NCBI RefSeq assembly: GCF_015832195.1
Contig: NC_052019.1
Location: 1,101,685 to 1,165,684, forward strand
Origin: Motacilla alba alba
Taxonomy: Eukaryota; Chordata; Aves; Passeriformes; Motacillidae
Reading direction: 5' to 3'
DNA length: 64,000 bases
Position numbers and translations under genes: made by a program. Each line of letters begins with the position of its first letter. Position 1 is the first letter of the stretch. Under the pieces are notes generated by a model. It saw only the letters and a program-made list of their open reading frames with translations. It was not told the origin of the DNA and made no database searches. Shown here in pieces: positions 43,535 through 55,369 of this stretch.

Positions 43535-44345
43535 TTTTGTCTTTAAATTCTGAGCTGAAATTTGGGCCGTGGTCTCGGGCTTTAGTTCTGGGCTTTAATT
43601 CAGTTCTAGGCCTAAATTTAGGGTTTAAATTTTCAGCTTAAATTTTGGGCTTTAGTTCTGGGCTCTAATTTCGGGTGTAAATTTGGGATTTAAATTTTGG
43701 GTCTAAATGTTTGGGTCTAAATCTTGATTTTGGGCTTTTAGTTCTGGGCTTTAATTCAGTTCTGGGCTTAAATTTGGGGTTTAAATTTTGGGCTTTAGTT
43801 CTGGGCTTTAATTCAGTTCTAGGTATGAATTTGAGGTTTAAATTTGGGGTTTGAATTTGGAGTTTGAATTTTGGGTCCAAATGTAGGGCTTGATTTTGGG
43901 CATTTAGTTCTGGACTTTAATTTAGTTCTGGGCTCTAATTTGGGGTTTAAATTTTGGGCTTCAGTTCTGGGCTTTAATTCAGTTCTAGGCTTAAATTAAG
44001 GATTTAAATTTTGAGCTTAATTTTTGGGGTTTAGTTCTGGGCTTAAATTTGGACTTTAAATTTTAGGGTTTAAATTTGGGGGTTAAATTTTGGGTTTGAT
44101 TTTGGGCTTCAGTTCTGGGCTTTAATTCAATTCTGGCCTTAAATTTGGGATTTAAATTGGGGGTTTAAATTTTGGCCTTTTAGTTCTGGGCTTTAATTCA
44201 GTTCTGGCCTTAAATTTGGGGTTTAAATTTTGGGCTTCAGTTCTGGGCCTTAATTCAATTCTGGGCTTAAATTTGGGATTTAAGTTTTGAGCTTAATTTT
44301 TGGTTTGGTCTTAGACTTCATGTTTAAATTTTGGGCTTCGGTTCT
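43535..44345 (+). repeat. Minisatellite, about 30-45 base unit
   Basis: Roughly 22 units of AAATTTTGGGCTTTAGTTCT, GGGCTTTAATTCAGTTCTGG, GCTTAAATTTGGGGTTT, with frequent unit loss. Confidence 0.9.
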
Positions 44346-45145
44346 GGCCTTAAATCAATTCTTGACTGATTGGCAGCGTCAAAACAATAACTGAATTTTC
44401 CCCTCCAGGTGAGCCGAGGTGCAGCCACCTCAGGAGGAACCTTTGGAGATTTTTTGGGATTGTTGCTGCTGTCCTGATGGATAATGCTTGGGATCACGAG
44501 GCTGAGCCTGCTGCCAGTCCCACCTAGGCAGGCGTTGATTTTCAACCTTGCTTTGCCCTTTGGCAGGGCTGTTGTCCCCTCCTGGAGTTGTTTTTCTGCC
44601 GTGCTCAGCAGTTAATTTGTTTATGACAAAAGTCAGACGAAGATTGAACAAACTGCTAATGCTTTTATGTCCCTTAATGAGAAGAAAATGTTTCAGAGGG
44701 ACTCTAACCACTACAGAAGGTTTAAAAAAGGGGGGAAAAAAGAGAATTGAAGCACTCGGCAGCCTCAGGAATTTGTTCCTCTGTTAATTGGGAACAAAAG
44801 CCACTCGTGGTGCTCTGTCCCCAGCTCACTGTCCCGCAGCTCTTTCCTCCCATCCCTGCAATCTCCCCCTCTGCCCTTCCCGGATTGATTCCTGTTCCTT
44901 GTGGGGCTGGGCTGGGCTCAGCCCTGCCTGGGGCTCTGCGCTCTCAGGGCTGGGGTCAGGGCAGGGTTTGGGACCTTGCAGCCCTTCCAGGACATCCCAG
45001 GATGAAATAAACTGGGCAGGAGATCTTTCTTCTTTTTAATGCCTTTAGGAAAAAGAAATCAGCTCGGGTGGGGAGAACTGATGGTTGCTGTTATAAGAGG
45101 CTCGACCGGGCCAATATCCAAGCAGCAATCAATAATTGATTAACG
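44346..45145. other. No gene recognised
   Basis: Unique-looking. Positions 44600-44715 (AGTTAATTTGTTTATGACAA, AACTGCTAATGCTTTTATGT) have a mixed, non-repetitive character that could mark a conserved element. I see no exon. Confidence 0.3.
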
Positions 45146-45149
45146 GGGT

Positions 45150-47410
45150 AAAGTGTGAGCAAACAGCGCTGGGTGCAGCGGGGGAAGGTTTCCCTCCAGC
45201 TGCACCCCGATGGTTGGGGCTCACAGGTATTTCTAGGGGTGCACACGCCCTCTCAGCAGTTTCTATTCCCAGTTTTCACGTCACTGTTGTGGGTTAGTTT
45301 TCCTCAGGATGTACCCCAGAAAGGAGTATCCCCAGATGGTGGCATCCGGCTTCCCAAAGGAGAAAGAGGCCTCCCAGCTGGTGCTGTCCAGACTCCAGAT
45401 GTGGGCCCACCTTTTAATGGCAAAGACCATAAATCTCATAGCAGTGATGTCCAGCTTCCCTTGGTCGAAGCCATCAATCCTTGGGTTGATGTCCATCTTC
45501 CTTTCTCAAGCTGCTTTTTACTGTTTCTCTAAGGTGTTGAGATCAGCATGTTTCCTTTTTATATATTCTAAACTTATATTTTCAAAGCTCCTGACTACAA
45601 GCAACATTCTAAAATTGTGCTTCCAAAGGTGATTATTGCAAAGCTGTTCAAGGCCTGGCTACGTGCAGAAAGTTCCTGTCCAGCAGCAGCATCCTCAAAG
45701 CTTTAATTCAGATGCTGTAAAGGTTAACTGCAACAAAGGATGGGTTCAAAGGCCTTCTTCCATGCTTTACCCCCTCGGTTATTGATTAGAGTTTGTCCTT
45801 TAACTGTCCCCTGATCAGTTTCCACACCTCTCACAGTCACAAGCGCACGTGCTGCCTGTGTGTACCTGACACCAAACACAGCCTTGTGTCTCACAGTGGC
45901 ACGCTCAGAGGAGGAGCAGAATTGCAGATTTGTCCGCTGGTGTGCAGGGACAGCTGGGGACTCGTTCCTCACAGGAGCATCAGGAAATCTTCATTATGCA
46001 CTCCGACATTCGAGTTCCTCTTCCTAGCTGACATCTGAGTCAGGGTGAGGGGTAGAAAGGATCTTAACACACACTGGATCCAGTCACTCACCTTTAGACA
46101 TCACTTAAATCCCTTCATTCCGTGTTGGCTCGTTGTTTTAGGGGTTTTTTTACAGGATTTGGTGTGGTGTTTGCACATTTGCATGCCAGCTCCGGTGTCA
46201 CCTTTGCAGTCCCCGATGGAGGGGATGCTCGATGGGAGAGGGATCCTTAACCATCAGCAGGTGATTAGAGAAAAACCATTAACAGCAGGGGATTACACCG
46301 TGGAATTATCAACAGCAAATAGTTCTGTGGGGTTTCACCCCAGGATTGTGGTGACCCCAAAAGATGGAAAAGTCCCTCTTCCAACCCGTGCCTTCGAAGA
46401 AAGACTCAGCAGTCCTCTGCTGTCCGGTCTCAAGGTTGTTTATTGTTGGTTATCTAAAGATTCTCCTCCTGAGCTGCTGTGGCCCGTTCAGCAGGTCAGA
46501 CAGAGGCACGCTGCCCTCCCAGGGGCTGCTGCCATCTTTCATATCACACATTCCGTGTTCCATGTTTATTCTTTTTCCCCAATGCCCATCATCTATATTG
46601 AATGGTGACTTTCTACTCTAAACCAATCTGTGAGTGCCAACATCACCAAAGACATGGAGGCTGGGAAGGAGAAAGAAGGAGCACAGGGCACACCCAGATC
46701 CCTCCATCTTAGAACCCCTGACCCCCATGGACAAAATCCAAACCCCAGCGTGCAAGGCTTAAACCCCCCTGTACAGCACTCTAAAACCCTTCCTTTCACT
46801 TCCTGACTGCTTCTATGCAACACCTGAACCTGTGTGGCTTGTGATTCTCCATACAGAGCTGGTGATTTGCTCCACGGGCTCAGATCCAAACCCCACGTGT
46901 GTCTTTGGCTGCTGCCAGGGTCTCAGAGCCCCCTGCCAGCGGCTCGGGCCACCCAGGGCACCCAGAGGGATGTCCTGGATTCCGACAAGTTCAAACTCCA
47001 GCTTGGCAGCAATTGAACCGTGCAACCTTTTTAAAAGAAATGAACACCTTTTTTCTGCTCATACACTCGCCTTTAGACATCACCTAGATCCCTTGGTTCC
47101 ACGGTGGCTCGTTGTTTTAGGGGTTTTTGCAGGATTTGGTGAGGTGTTTACACCTTTGCACGCTGGTCCTTCACATTGGCGTGCCAGCTCCGATGTCACT
47201 ATGTCACTGTGTCAGTCCCAGGTGCCATCTCCCAGGAAGCAGCAGGGGGGGACACTCGATGGGAGAGGGATTTCTAACCATCAACAACAGGTAATTAAAG
47301 AACACCCATTAACAGCGGGTGATTACAACATGAAATTATTAACAACGAATAGTTCAAACTCCAACTTGGCAGCAGTTGGTTTAACCTGTTAACTCTGCAA
47401 CCTTTTAAAA
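45150..47410 (-). mobile_element. LTR-rich cluster, probably nested insertions
   Basis: About 2.2 kb of repeat-like sequence. Positions 46085-46325 and 47065-47355 are diverged direct copies: both have CCTTTAGACATCAC, GGCTCGTTGTTTTAGGGGTT, TTGCAGTCCC or GTCAGTCCC, CTCGATGGGAGAGGGAT, ACCATTAACAGC or CCCATTAACAGC. Between them, about 46325-46990, lies another LTR-like unit with minus-strand poly(A) motif CCAACAATAAACAACC. No intact retroviral gene is visible. The direct copies could be the two LTRs of a small element or an older duplication split by an insertion. Confidence 0.5.
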
Positions 47411-47449
47411 AAAAATGGGCAACTTTTCTACTCTGAACGGAGATCCCCC

Positions 47450-47625
47450 ACGGTCCCAGGTGCTCCGAGCCCTTCCCGGCTGGTCCTGGACATTCCAGGG
47501 ATGGGGAATTGGAGCTTGGAGCAGCCTGGCGCAGTGGGAGGTGTCCCTGCCATGGCAGCAGTGCCTCTGGGTGGGATTTAGGTCCCTTCCCACCCGGCCC
47601 ACTCTGGGACAGTCCCCTGCTGCCT
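47450..47625 (+). mobile_element. CR1 LINE 3' fragment
   Basis: GGAGCAGCCTGGCGCAGTGG, GAGGTGTCCCTGCCATGG, GGTGGGATTTAGGTCCCTTC followed by CCACCCGG; 3' end to the right. Confidence 0.7.
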
Positions 47626-47779
47626 CTGGCCGTGTCTGAAGGAGTTTCCACCTGGGCTCGGTGTCTCTCCCGGGGTTTTCCTAGGCCGTGCCCCCCAAAT
47701 CTCCCCTCTCCCCCCAGGTTTGGCTGCTGGGGGTGCAGAGGTGCCCGAGGACCCCGGGGAGCACTCAGGGCCTGGGGGC

Positions 47780-49865
47780 AGGGTGCAGGTGACATGTTCC
47801 CCAGCCACCCCTCACCTGCTGCCAGCTGGCGAAGGGCAGGAGCACCGGGGCTCCGTGGGGGACAGATGGGAATGTCCAGCTGGAGCAGAGGGAGCTGGGG
47901 ACGCTCCCGGGAGCTGGTGGCATCAGAGCTCCCTTCTCTGGGCCAGGGAGCTGCTCCAGGATGGATTTTAGGGAAAGGTTCCTCATCCAGAGGGTGCTGG
48001 GCACTGCCCAGGGAGGGATAACGTTGCCGAGGCTGCCAGAGCTCCAGGAGCGTGGGGACAGCGCTGCCAGGGATGCCCAGGGAGGGATTTCGGGGTGCCT
48101 GGCAATGCCAGGGTTTGATCTGTGATCCCTGGGGATATTCCGTGGCTGTCTGACCCTGGCACAAGGGGGATTTTGGGCTGCCAGGGGTTTGATCCATGGT
48201 CCCTGGGGATATTCCGTGGCTGTCTGACCCTGGCACAGGGTGGATTTTGGGGTGCTTGGCAGTGGTGTGATCCCTGATCCCTGTGGATATTCCATGACCC
48301 CTGGCACAGGGTGGATTTTGGGGTGCCAGGGGTTGGATGGATGATCCCTGTGGCTATTCCATGGCTTTCTGACCCTGGCACAGGGTGGATTTTGGGGTGT
48401 CCGACCTGGGCCGGGGGCTGGACTGGACAATCCCTGTGGATCTTGGGTTATCCCATGGCTTTCTGACCCTGGCACAGGGTGGATTTTGGGGTGCCAGGGC
48501 TGTGATCCCTGATCCCTGTGGATATTCTATGATTTCCTGACCCCTGGCACAGGGTGGATTTTGGGGTATCTGACCTGGGCCAGGGGTTGGATGGATGATC
48601 CCTGTGAACCTCAGGACATTCCATGGCTTTCTGACCCTGGCACAGGGTGGATTTCGGGGTGCTTGGCAATGCCAGGGGTTTGATCCATGATCCCTGTGGA
48701 TATTCCACGGCTTTCTGACCCCTGGCACAGGGTGGATTTTGGGGTGCCAGGGGTTTGATCCCTGATCCCTGTGGCTATTCCATGATTCCCTGCCCCCTGG
48801 CACAGCTGGCTCTCTGCCTGGCAATGCCAGGGCTGTGATCCCTGATCCCTGTGCCCATTCCCTGATCCCAGTGCCCATTCCCTGCCCCCTGGCACAGCTG
48901 GCTCTCTGCCTGGCAATGCCAGGGCTGTGATCCCTGATCCCAGTGCCCATTCCCTGATCCCTGTGCCCATTCCCTGCCCCTGGCACAGCTGGCTCTCTGG
49001 CAATGCCAGGGCTGTGATCCCTGATCCCTGTGCCCATTCCATGATTCCCTGCCCCTGGCACAGCTGGCTCTCTGCCTGGCAATGCCAGGGCTGTGATCCC
49101 TGATCCCAGTGCCCATTCCCTGATCCCTGTGCCCATTCCCTGATCCCTGTGCCCATTCCCTGCCCCCTGGCATAGCTGGCTCTCTGCCTGGCAATGCCAG
49201 GGCTGTGATCCCTGATCCCTGTGCCCATTCCCTGATCCCTGTGCCCATTCCCTGCCCCTGGCACAGCTGGCTCTCTGCCTGGCAATGCCAGGGCTGTGAT
49301 CCCTGATCCCTGTGCCCATTCCCTGATCCCTGTGCCCATTCCCTGCCCCTGGCACAGCTGGCTCTCTGGCAATGCCAGGGCTGTGATCCCTGATCCCTGT
49401 GGCCATTCCATGATTCCCTGCCCCTGGCACAGCTGGCTCTCTGCCTGGCAATGCCAGGGCTGTGATCCCTGATCCCTGTGCCCATTCCCTGATCCCTGTG
49501 CCCATTCCCTGCCCCTGGCACAGCTGGCTCTCTGGCAATGAATGCCAGGGCTGTGATCCCTGATCCCTGTGCCCATTCCATGATTCCCTGCCCCTGGCAC
49601 AGCTGGCTCTCTGCCTGGCAATGCCAGGGCTGTGATCCCTGATCCCTGTGGATATTCCATGATTCCCTGCCCCTGGCACAGCTGGCTCTCTGCCTGGCAA
49701 TGCCAGGGCTGTGATCCCTGATCCCTGTGCCCATTTCCTGCCCCTGGCACAGCTGGCTCTCTGCCTGGCAATGCCAGGGCTGTGATCCCTGATCCCTGTG
49801 CCCATTCCCTGATCCCTGTGCCCATTCCCTGCCCCTGGCACAGCTGGCTCTCTGCCTGGCACGTC
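47780..49865 (+). repeat. CR1-derived minisatellite
   Basis: The left part (about 47780-48110) resembles a CR1 3' region of another subfamily (TTTTAGGGAAAGGTTCCTCA, CAGAGGGTGCTGGGCACTGC). From 48100 the tail text is repeated: a long unit of about 85 bases (GTTTGATCCATGATCCCTGT, GGATATTCCATGGCTTTCTG, ACCCTGGCACAGGGTGGATT). After 48790 come shorter units (TGATCCCTGTGCCCATTCCC, CTGGCACAGCTGGCTCTCTG, GCAATGCCAGGGCTG). About 30 units in all. The very long minus-strand frames here (500 or more codons) are repeat by-products. Confidence 0.88.
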
Positions 49866-50175
49866 CCATCCCCGCCCCTGGCAGCTCCCTGTGCTCCGGC
49901 TCTGCTTTGTCCCGTTTTTGGGATGGATTTGCAGGAGCTCCTGCTGCCCGTGCCAGCTCCCATCCATTTCTGCCTTTCCTGGAAAGATTTTTTTTTTTTT
50001 TCCCAGTTTGACCTTTCAGAAAAAAAAAAACCAAACCCCAAAACCCCAAAACAACAACAACCCAGCCCAAACTGCAGCGGATTTCCGGCGGGTGCTGGGC
50101 CTGGGGAAGGCAGCAGCCCCATCCAGGGAACTGAAAGCTTTTTCTGTAGCTGTGTTTGGTGAGTGCAGGTGAAGC
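49866..50175. other. No gene recognised; short homopolymers
   Basis: T13 near 49988-50000 and A10 near 50021-50030. Otherwise unique-looking. Confidence 0.35.
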
Positions 50176-50179
50176 CCTA

Positions 50180-50960
50180 AACTGAGCTCGATTCCCGTTT
50201 CCTGTTGGATTGAGCTCTGTTTGGCTCAGACGGGGTAACTCCGAGGTGTTTTAAACATTTTATTTTGGTTTTAGTCCCATTTGAAGGCTGAGACCGTACA
50301 GGTGTTATAATTCATGTTATCACAGTCAGAAGCTGATTATTGCTTAATTACATTATTTTTACATGCATTAATAATTACATTATTCCACGAGCATTTTTAA
50401 CTTACCAACTTTTATTGCACTATACTATAAATACTTAAAAATTAATAATCTGAATTATCTAAAATCCTCTAATAATCTAAACCCCTCATAAATCTTACCA
50501 CAATCTGTCTTTTATAATTATTTCTCTAAAATATTTAATCTTTTCTATGAAGTCATCTTGTTTTTATTTAATTTCCCTCTTGATAATACCTGTCTTATTC
50601 TACAGCATTTCTAAGTCAACATTTTTACCCCAAAATTTGCATATAAATACACGCTGTGGGAACCTTCTGTCGAGTTAAACAATTGGCTGCAAATCTATTT
50701 CCTGCAGTTTTCTTAAGGATAACTTAGGCCAGAATAAGAAGGGCTCTACTTTTATTTTTCAACTTTATTTTAAGGTGTTTTATTTCTTTTTAAAATCCTG
50801 TTCTAAACTTGTCTCTTGTGTGAGGCTGGGCTAATTAGCCAGGTGTGGGATTGAGGGGCAGCAAAAGGAGGAAATCTGCCCTAAAACATCTGCTCACAAA
50901 ATTCTCTACTCGAGAGAGGCCCCAAAAATTGTAAATATGGGGAAAAAACCCCATTTTTTC
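50180..50960. other. AT-rich segment, possibly an old LTR or retroviral remnant
   Basis: About 700 bases of AT-rich, non-tandem sequence (ACATGCATTAATAATTACAT, GCATATAAATACACGCTGTG) set in GC-rich DNA. It has a TATA-like word (GCATATAAATAC near 50638) but no clear ends. I cannot classify it. Confidence 0.3.
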
Positions 50961-51399
50961 CCCCAGTTGAAATACGTTAAATAAGTTTAAATAAGCTTTT
51001 CCCAGTTGGAATCAAGTTTAAAGAATCATTATTAGCAGAGGTGCCCAGGGAGTGGATCTGGCCCTGCTCCTGTGCCCAGGATTTGGGGGGCTCCAGGAGG
51101 ATTTTCCAAGACTGAGGAATTTGGGAGGGTGGGAAGCAGTGGAATTTGGGATTTTGGGGTGGTTTCGGGCTGTTTTGGGGCGAGGTTTGTTCTTGGCAGC
51201 ACCAAACTGAGTTTTTGATGTTGGTTGTTTTGAGTTGAGAGGCACCGCGGGCTCTCGGAGCTCTGCTGTGGGAGGAGGTGCCAGGGGCAGAACCTTCCCA
51301 AAGTTCTGGAATTCCATCCCCAAATCCCGGGAATGTCCATCCTGCACCTTTGGAGTGCCTGGGCCTGGGGCTGGCCTGGCTCTGGCTCCCTCCTGGGTT
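50961..51399. other. No recognised element
   Basis: Unique-looking; nothing recognised. Confidence 0.3.
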
Positions 51400-52845
51400 T
51401 GGAAAAATGATCCTGGGGGAGCAGGAGAGCTCAGGGCTGGATTTTCCTGGATAAATGATCCCGGAGGGTCAGGAGAGCTCAGAAGAGAAAAGCCAGGATT
51501 GGATTTTCCTGGAAAAGGAATTCTAGAGGGTCAGGAGTGTACAGAAGGTCTGGATTTTCCTGGGGATCCTGGAGGAGCAGGAGAGCTCAGGAGGGCTGGA
51601 TTTTCCTGGAAAAATGATCCTGGAAGGTCAGGAGAGCTCAGGAAGGAAAAGTCAGGGCTGGATTTTCCTGGAAAAGGAATTTTGGAGGGTCAGGTGTGTT
51701 CAGAAGGGAAAAGCCAGGATTGGATTTTCCTGGAAAAGAAATTCTGGAGGAGCAGGAGAGCTCAGGAGGGAAGGGCCAGGGCTGGATTTTCCTTGGGAAG
51801 AGGATCCTGGAGGGTCAGGAGAGCTCAGAAGGGAAAAGCCAGGGATGGATTTTCCTGGAAAAGGAATTCTGGAGGAGCAGGAGGGCTCAGAAAGGCTGGA
51901 TTTTCCTGGAAAAGGGATCCTGGGGGAGCAGGAGAACTCAGAAGGGCTGGATTTTCCTGGAAAGGGGATCCTGGGGGAGCAGGAGGGCTCAGGAGGGCTG
52001 GATTTTCCTGGAAAAATGATCCTGGAGGGTCAGAAGTGCTCAGGAGGGAAGAGCCAGGGCTGGATTTTCCTGAAAGGGGATTCTGGAGGCTCAGGAGTGT
52101 TCAGAAGGGAAGAGCCAGGATTGGATTTTCCTTGGGAAGAGGATCCTGGAAGAGCAGGAGAGCTCAGGAGGGCTGGATTTTCCTGGAAAAGGGATCCTGG
52201 AGGGTCAGGAGTGTACAGAAGGGAAAAGCCAGGGCTGGAAAAGGGATCCCGGAGGAGCAGGAGGGCTCAGAAAGGCTGGATTTTCCTGGAAAAATGATCC
52301 TGGGGGAGCAGGAGAGCTCAGGAGGGCTGGATTTTCCTGGAAAAGGAATTCGGGAGGAGCAGGAGAGCTCAGGGCTGGATTTTCCTGGATAAATGATCCC
52401 GGAGGGTCAGGAGAGCTCAGAAGAGAAAAGCCAGGATTGGATTTTCCTGGAAAAGGAATTCTAGAGGCTCAGGAGTGTACAGAAGGGGAGAGCCAGGATT
52501 GGATTTTCCTTGGGAAGAGGATCCTGGAGGAGCAGGAGAGCTCAGGAGGGGAAGGGCCAGGGCTGGATTTTCCTGGAAAAGGAATTCTGGAAGAGCAGGA
52601 GAGCTCAGGAGGGCTGGATTTTCCTTAGGAAGAGGATCCTGGAGGAGCAGGAGGGCTCAGAAAGGCTGGATTTTCCTGGAAAAGGGATCCTGGGGGAGCA
52701 GGAGAACTCAGGAGGGAAGGGCCAGGGCTGGATTTTCCTGGAAAAGGATCCTGGAAGGTCAGGAGAGCTCAGGAGGGGAAGGGCCAGGGCTGGATTTTCC
52801 TGGGAAGGGGATCCTGGGGGAGCAGGAGGGCTCAGGAGGGAAGAG
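51400..52845 (+). repeat. Minisatellite, about 50-70 base unit
   Basis: About 25 units built from GGGCTGGATTTTCCTGGAAA, AAGGAATTCTGGAGGAGCAG, GAGAGCTCAGGAGG, with or without an inserted GGAAAAGCCAG. A block near 51415-51540 is repeated near 52365-52480, suggesting a higher-order duplication of about 950 bases. Open frames on the plus strand are by-products. Confidence 0.93.
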
Positions 52846-53808
52846 CTTCCATCATGTGCTGGTGTTTCCTTCCTGTCTTGCACCGAGTTTTATTTTTTCT
52901 GCACTAAAGTTTGGCTAAAAAGGAATAAAAGAATAAAATTTCTAATAACAAATGGTTTAGCCATCAGATATCTGCTTCTTAGCTTTCTTAGCTTTTCTTT
53001 CTATTCCTTCTCTTGATTTCTTAGCTTTTCTTTCCTTTTATCATCAGGTATTTATTTCTTAGTTTTGCCACCTCCCAAGGGGATTTTTCCTGGATATTTT
53101 AATTTTGAGGTGTTCTTTTCCCCCATTTTCGGGTGTAAATCCCAAATTCTGCTTTGAGCACAAGCTCATCGTTGCTGCCGCGGGGTTTTTATTGTTGGGG
53201 TTTATCCCTGAGTGCAAACACAGCTCACCCACCCTCACTTTTTATTGGAATTCTCAGTTTGGAGCTGGGAGTCGCCGGGACCCTGCCAAGAGCCCGTGCA
53301 GCACTAGATGGCACTCGGGCTCCAGATTTCAGATTTCAGCCGCCAGAACTCCGGGAACCACCAGGAAAACCCCCCAGGATCTTCCTCCAGGGCTGCATCC
53401 CTGCAGCCTGAGGAGGTTTGCTCTCCTTTCCCCCTGCAGACCCAGCAGAGGAGGCAGTGCCCTCCCCGCCGCCTGCCCTGCGTGCCCGGGCTCCTCCGCT
53501 CCGAAACCAAAGGGGTTTTACAGCTCTGCCCTTCTTGTTTTGCCACCGAGAATCCTTTGCTGACCCTGCAGGACTGAAAGAATAACAATTAAATAGAATT
53601 CCTCCAGCGTTTAGCTCTGGCCTGGGATTTTTTTTCCTGTTTCTTGGGGGCCTGTGTGGGATTCTCCAAAGGGAGAGCGCAGATCCCGCTGCAGGGAAAA
53701 GGATTTCCTGTGTGCACCTGCATTCCTGGTTCTGTTCCCTCTGGAGTGTTGCTGCTCACGGCTGTGATTCATGAGTTTTAATGTTTTATTCTCACAGTTT
53801 GGTCACCT
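52846..53808. other. No gene recognised
   Basis: Includes an AT-rich stretch with TTTCTTAGCTTTTCTTTC repeats (52970-53050). A plus-strand open stretch at 53105-53563 has no recognisable domain and no conserved splice context, so I do not call it. Confidence 0.35.
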
Positions 53809-53809
53809 C

Positions 53810-54645
53810 TGTCATTCCCAGCTTTCTTCTCTCTCGTTCCCAGCTTTCCTCTCTCTCATTCCCATCTTTTCTCTCTCATTCCCATCTTTTCTCTCTCATT
53901 CCCATCTTTCTCCCTCTCGTTCCCAATTTTCTCTCTCTCGTTCCCAGCTTTTCTCTCTCTCGTTCCCAGCTTTTCTCTCTCTCATTCCCTCTTTTCTCTC
54001 TCATTCCCATCCTTTCTCATTCCCATTTTTCTCTCTCTCATTCCCATCTTTTCTCTCTCTCATTCCCATCTTTTCTCTCTCATTCCCATCTTTTCTCTCT
54101 CTCATTCCCATCTTTTCTCTCTCGTTCCCAATTTTCTCCCTCTCGTTCCCAATTTTCTCCCTCTCGTTCCCATCTTTTCTCTCTCTCGTTCCCATCTTTT
54201 CTCTCTCTCATTCCCTCTTTTCTCTCTCATTCCCATCCTTTCTCATTCCCATTTTTCTCTCTCTCATTCCCATTTTTCTCTCTCTCATTCCCACCTTTTC
54301 TCTGTCTCATTCCCATCTTTTCTCTCTCTCATTCCCATTTTTCTCTCTCTCATTCCCATCTTTTCTCTCTCTCATTCCCATTTCTCTCTCTCTCATTCCC
54401 ATCTTTTCTCTCTCTCATTCCCATTTTTCTCTCTCTCATTCCTACCTTTTCTCCCTCTCATTCCTATCTTTTCTCCCTCTCATTCCCAATTTTCTCTCTC
54501 TCGTTCCCAGCTTTTCTCTCTCTCATTCCCATCTTTTCTCTCTCTCATTCCCATTTCTCTCTCTCTCATTCCCATCTTTTCTCTCTCTCCTTCCCATCTT
54601 TTCTCTCTCCTTCCCATCTTTCCTCTCTCATTCCCATTTTTTCTC
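53810..54645 (+). repeat. Pyrimidine-rich minisatellite, about 20-22 base unit
   Basis: About 38 units of TTTTCTCTCTCTCATTCCCA followed by TC. The plus strand is nearly pure pyrimidine apart from one or two A or G per unit. Confidence 0.95.
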
Positions 54646-54924
54646 TCCGAAGCTGCCTGCAATCTGCTCTATCCCAAATCTGGCCCTGATACCTGACCCA
54701 GGCTCAAATCCCTAAACCTCACTCCCAGCCTAACTCTGGGACTGGGAGGGAATTGGGGTTTAGGAGCCCAAAGTTCCCCAAGGCAGGGCCAAGGGTGGAA
54801 AACAACCCTGGAATTCCCGAGTGGGGCTTGGTCCCTCTGCTTCCCAGAGAAACATTTGAGGGACGGAAACGTGGGTTAAATTCCATCCTTGGATTTAATT
54901 TTAAGCTGAAGGAGGGCAGGGAGA
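54646..54924. other. No recognised element
   Basis: Unique-looking; nothing recognised. Confidence 0.3.
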
Positions 54925-55115
54925 GGTGGGATTTTGGGAAGGAATTCCTGCCTGGGAGGGTGAAATTCCCAGAGCAGCTGGGGCTGCCCCATGATCCCTG
55001 GCAGTGCCCAAGGCCAGGCTGGGCACTGGGCTTGGATCCACCTGGAACATGGAATGGGGTGGGATTTAAGCTCCTTTCAATCAAAAAACCCCTGGAATTC
55101 CATGATTCAACACTA
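54925..55115 (+). mobile_element. CR1 LINE 3' fragment
   Basis: GGGAAGGAATTCCTGCCTGG, CCCAGAGCAGCTGGGGCTGC, GGCAGTGCCCAAGGCCAGGC and a GGAATTCCATGATTC tail at the right. Confidence 0.8.
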
Positions 55116-55369
55116 AAATTTCCCATTAATTGGAGCTGGATCCCTTGGACTGTCTCCAGCTCTCCAGCAGGGGTTAGAACCGGGCTGGCAGGATTTGGGC
55201 TGTGAAGGGAAAGGGGATCTGGGCAGCTCTGGAATTCCTGTTTCCCGTTGTCCCTTTCACCCTCGGAGCCCAAAGAACATCCCGAGGATTCCCCAGGGGG
55301 CGTTTCTGGGCAGGGGGATCAGCTCAAAAATCAACATTTATTTCAGGTGCTCTGGCCTCTTCTGGTCTC
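55116..55369. other. No recognised element
   Basis: Unique-looking; nothing recognised. Confidence 0.3.

Noticed and set aside
48354..50122. Three overlapping long minus-strand open frames (430-540 codons) with repeated peptides
   Set aside because: All three frames are open across the CR1-derived minisatellite, which is typical of tandem repeats lacking stop words, not of a gene.
51235..52392. Plus-strand 385-codon open frame with GLDFPGKGILEEQE-like repeats
   Set aside because: By-product of the GGATTTTCCTGGAAAAGG minisatellite; other frames are also open.
53105..53577. GC-rich plus-strand open frames near 53.1-53.6 kb
   Set aside because: Several overlapping frames are open, with no family resemblance and no convincing splice sites tied to conserved residues.
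53771..54715. Plus-strand Ser/Leu/Phe-rich 314-codon open frame
   Set aside because: Translation of the polypyrimidine minisatellite; no signal or domain.
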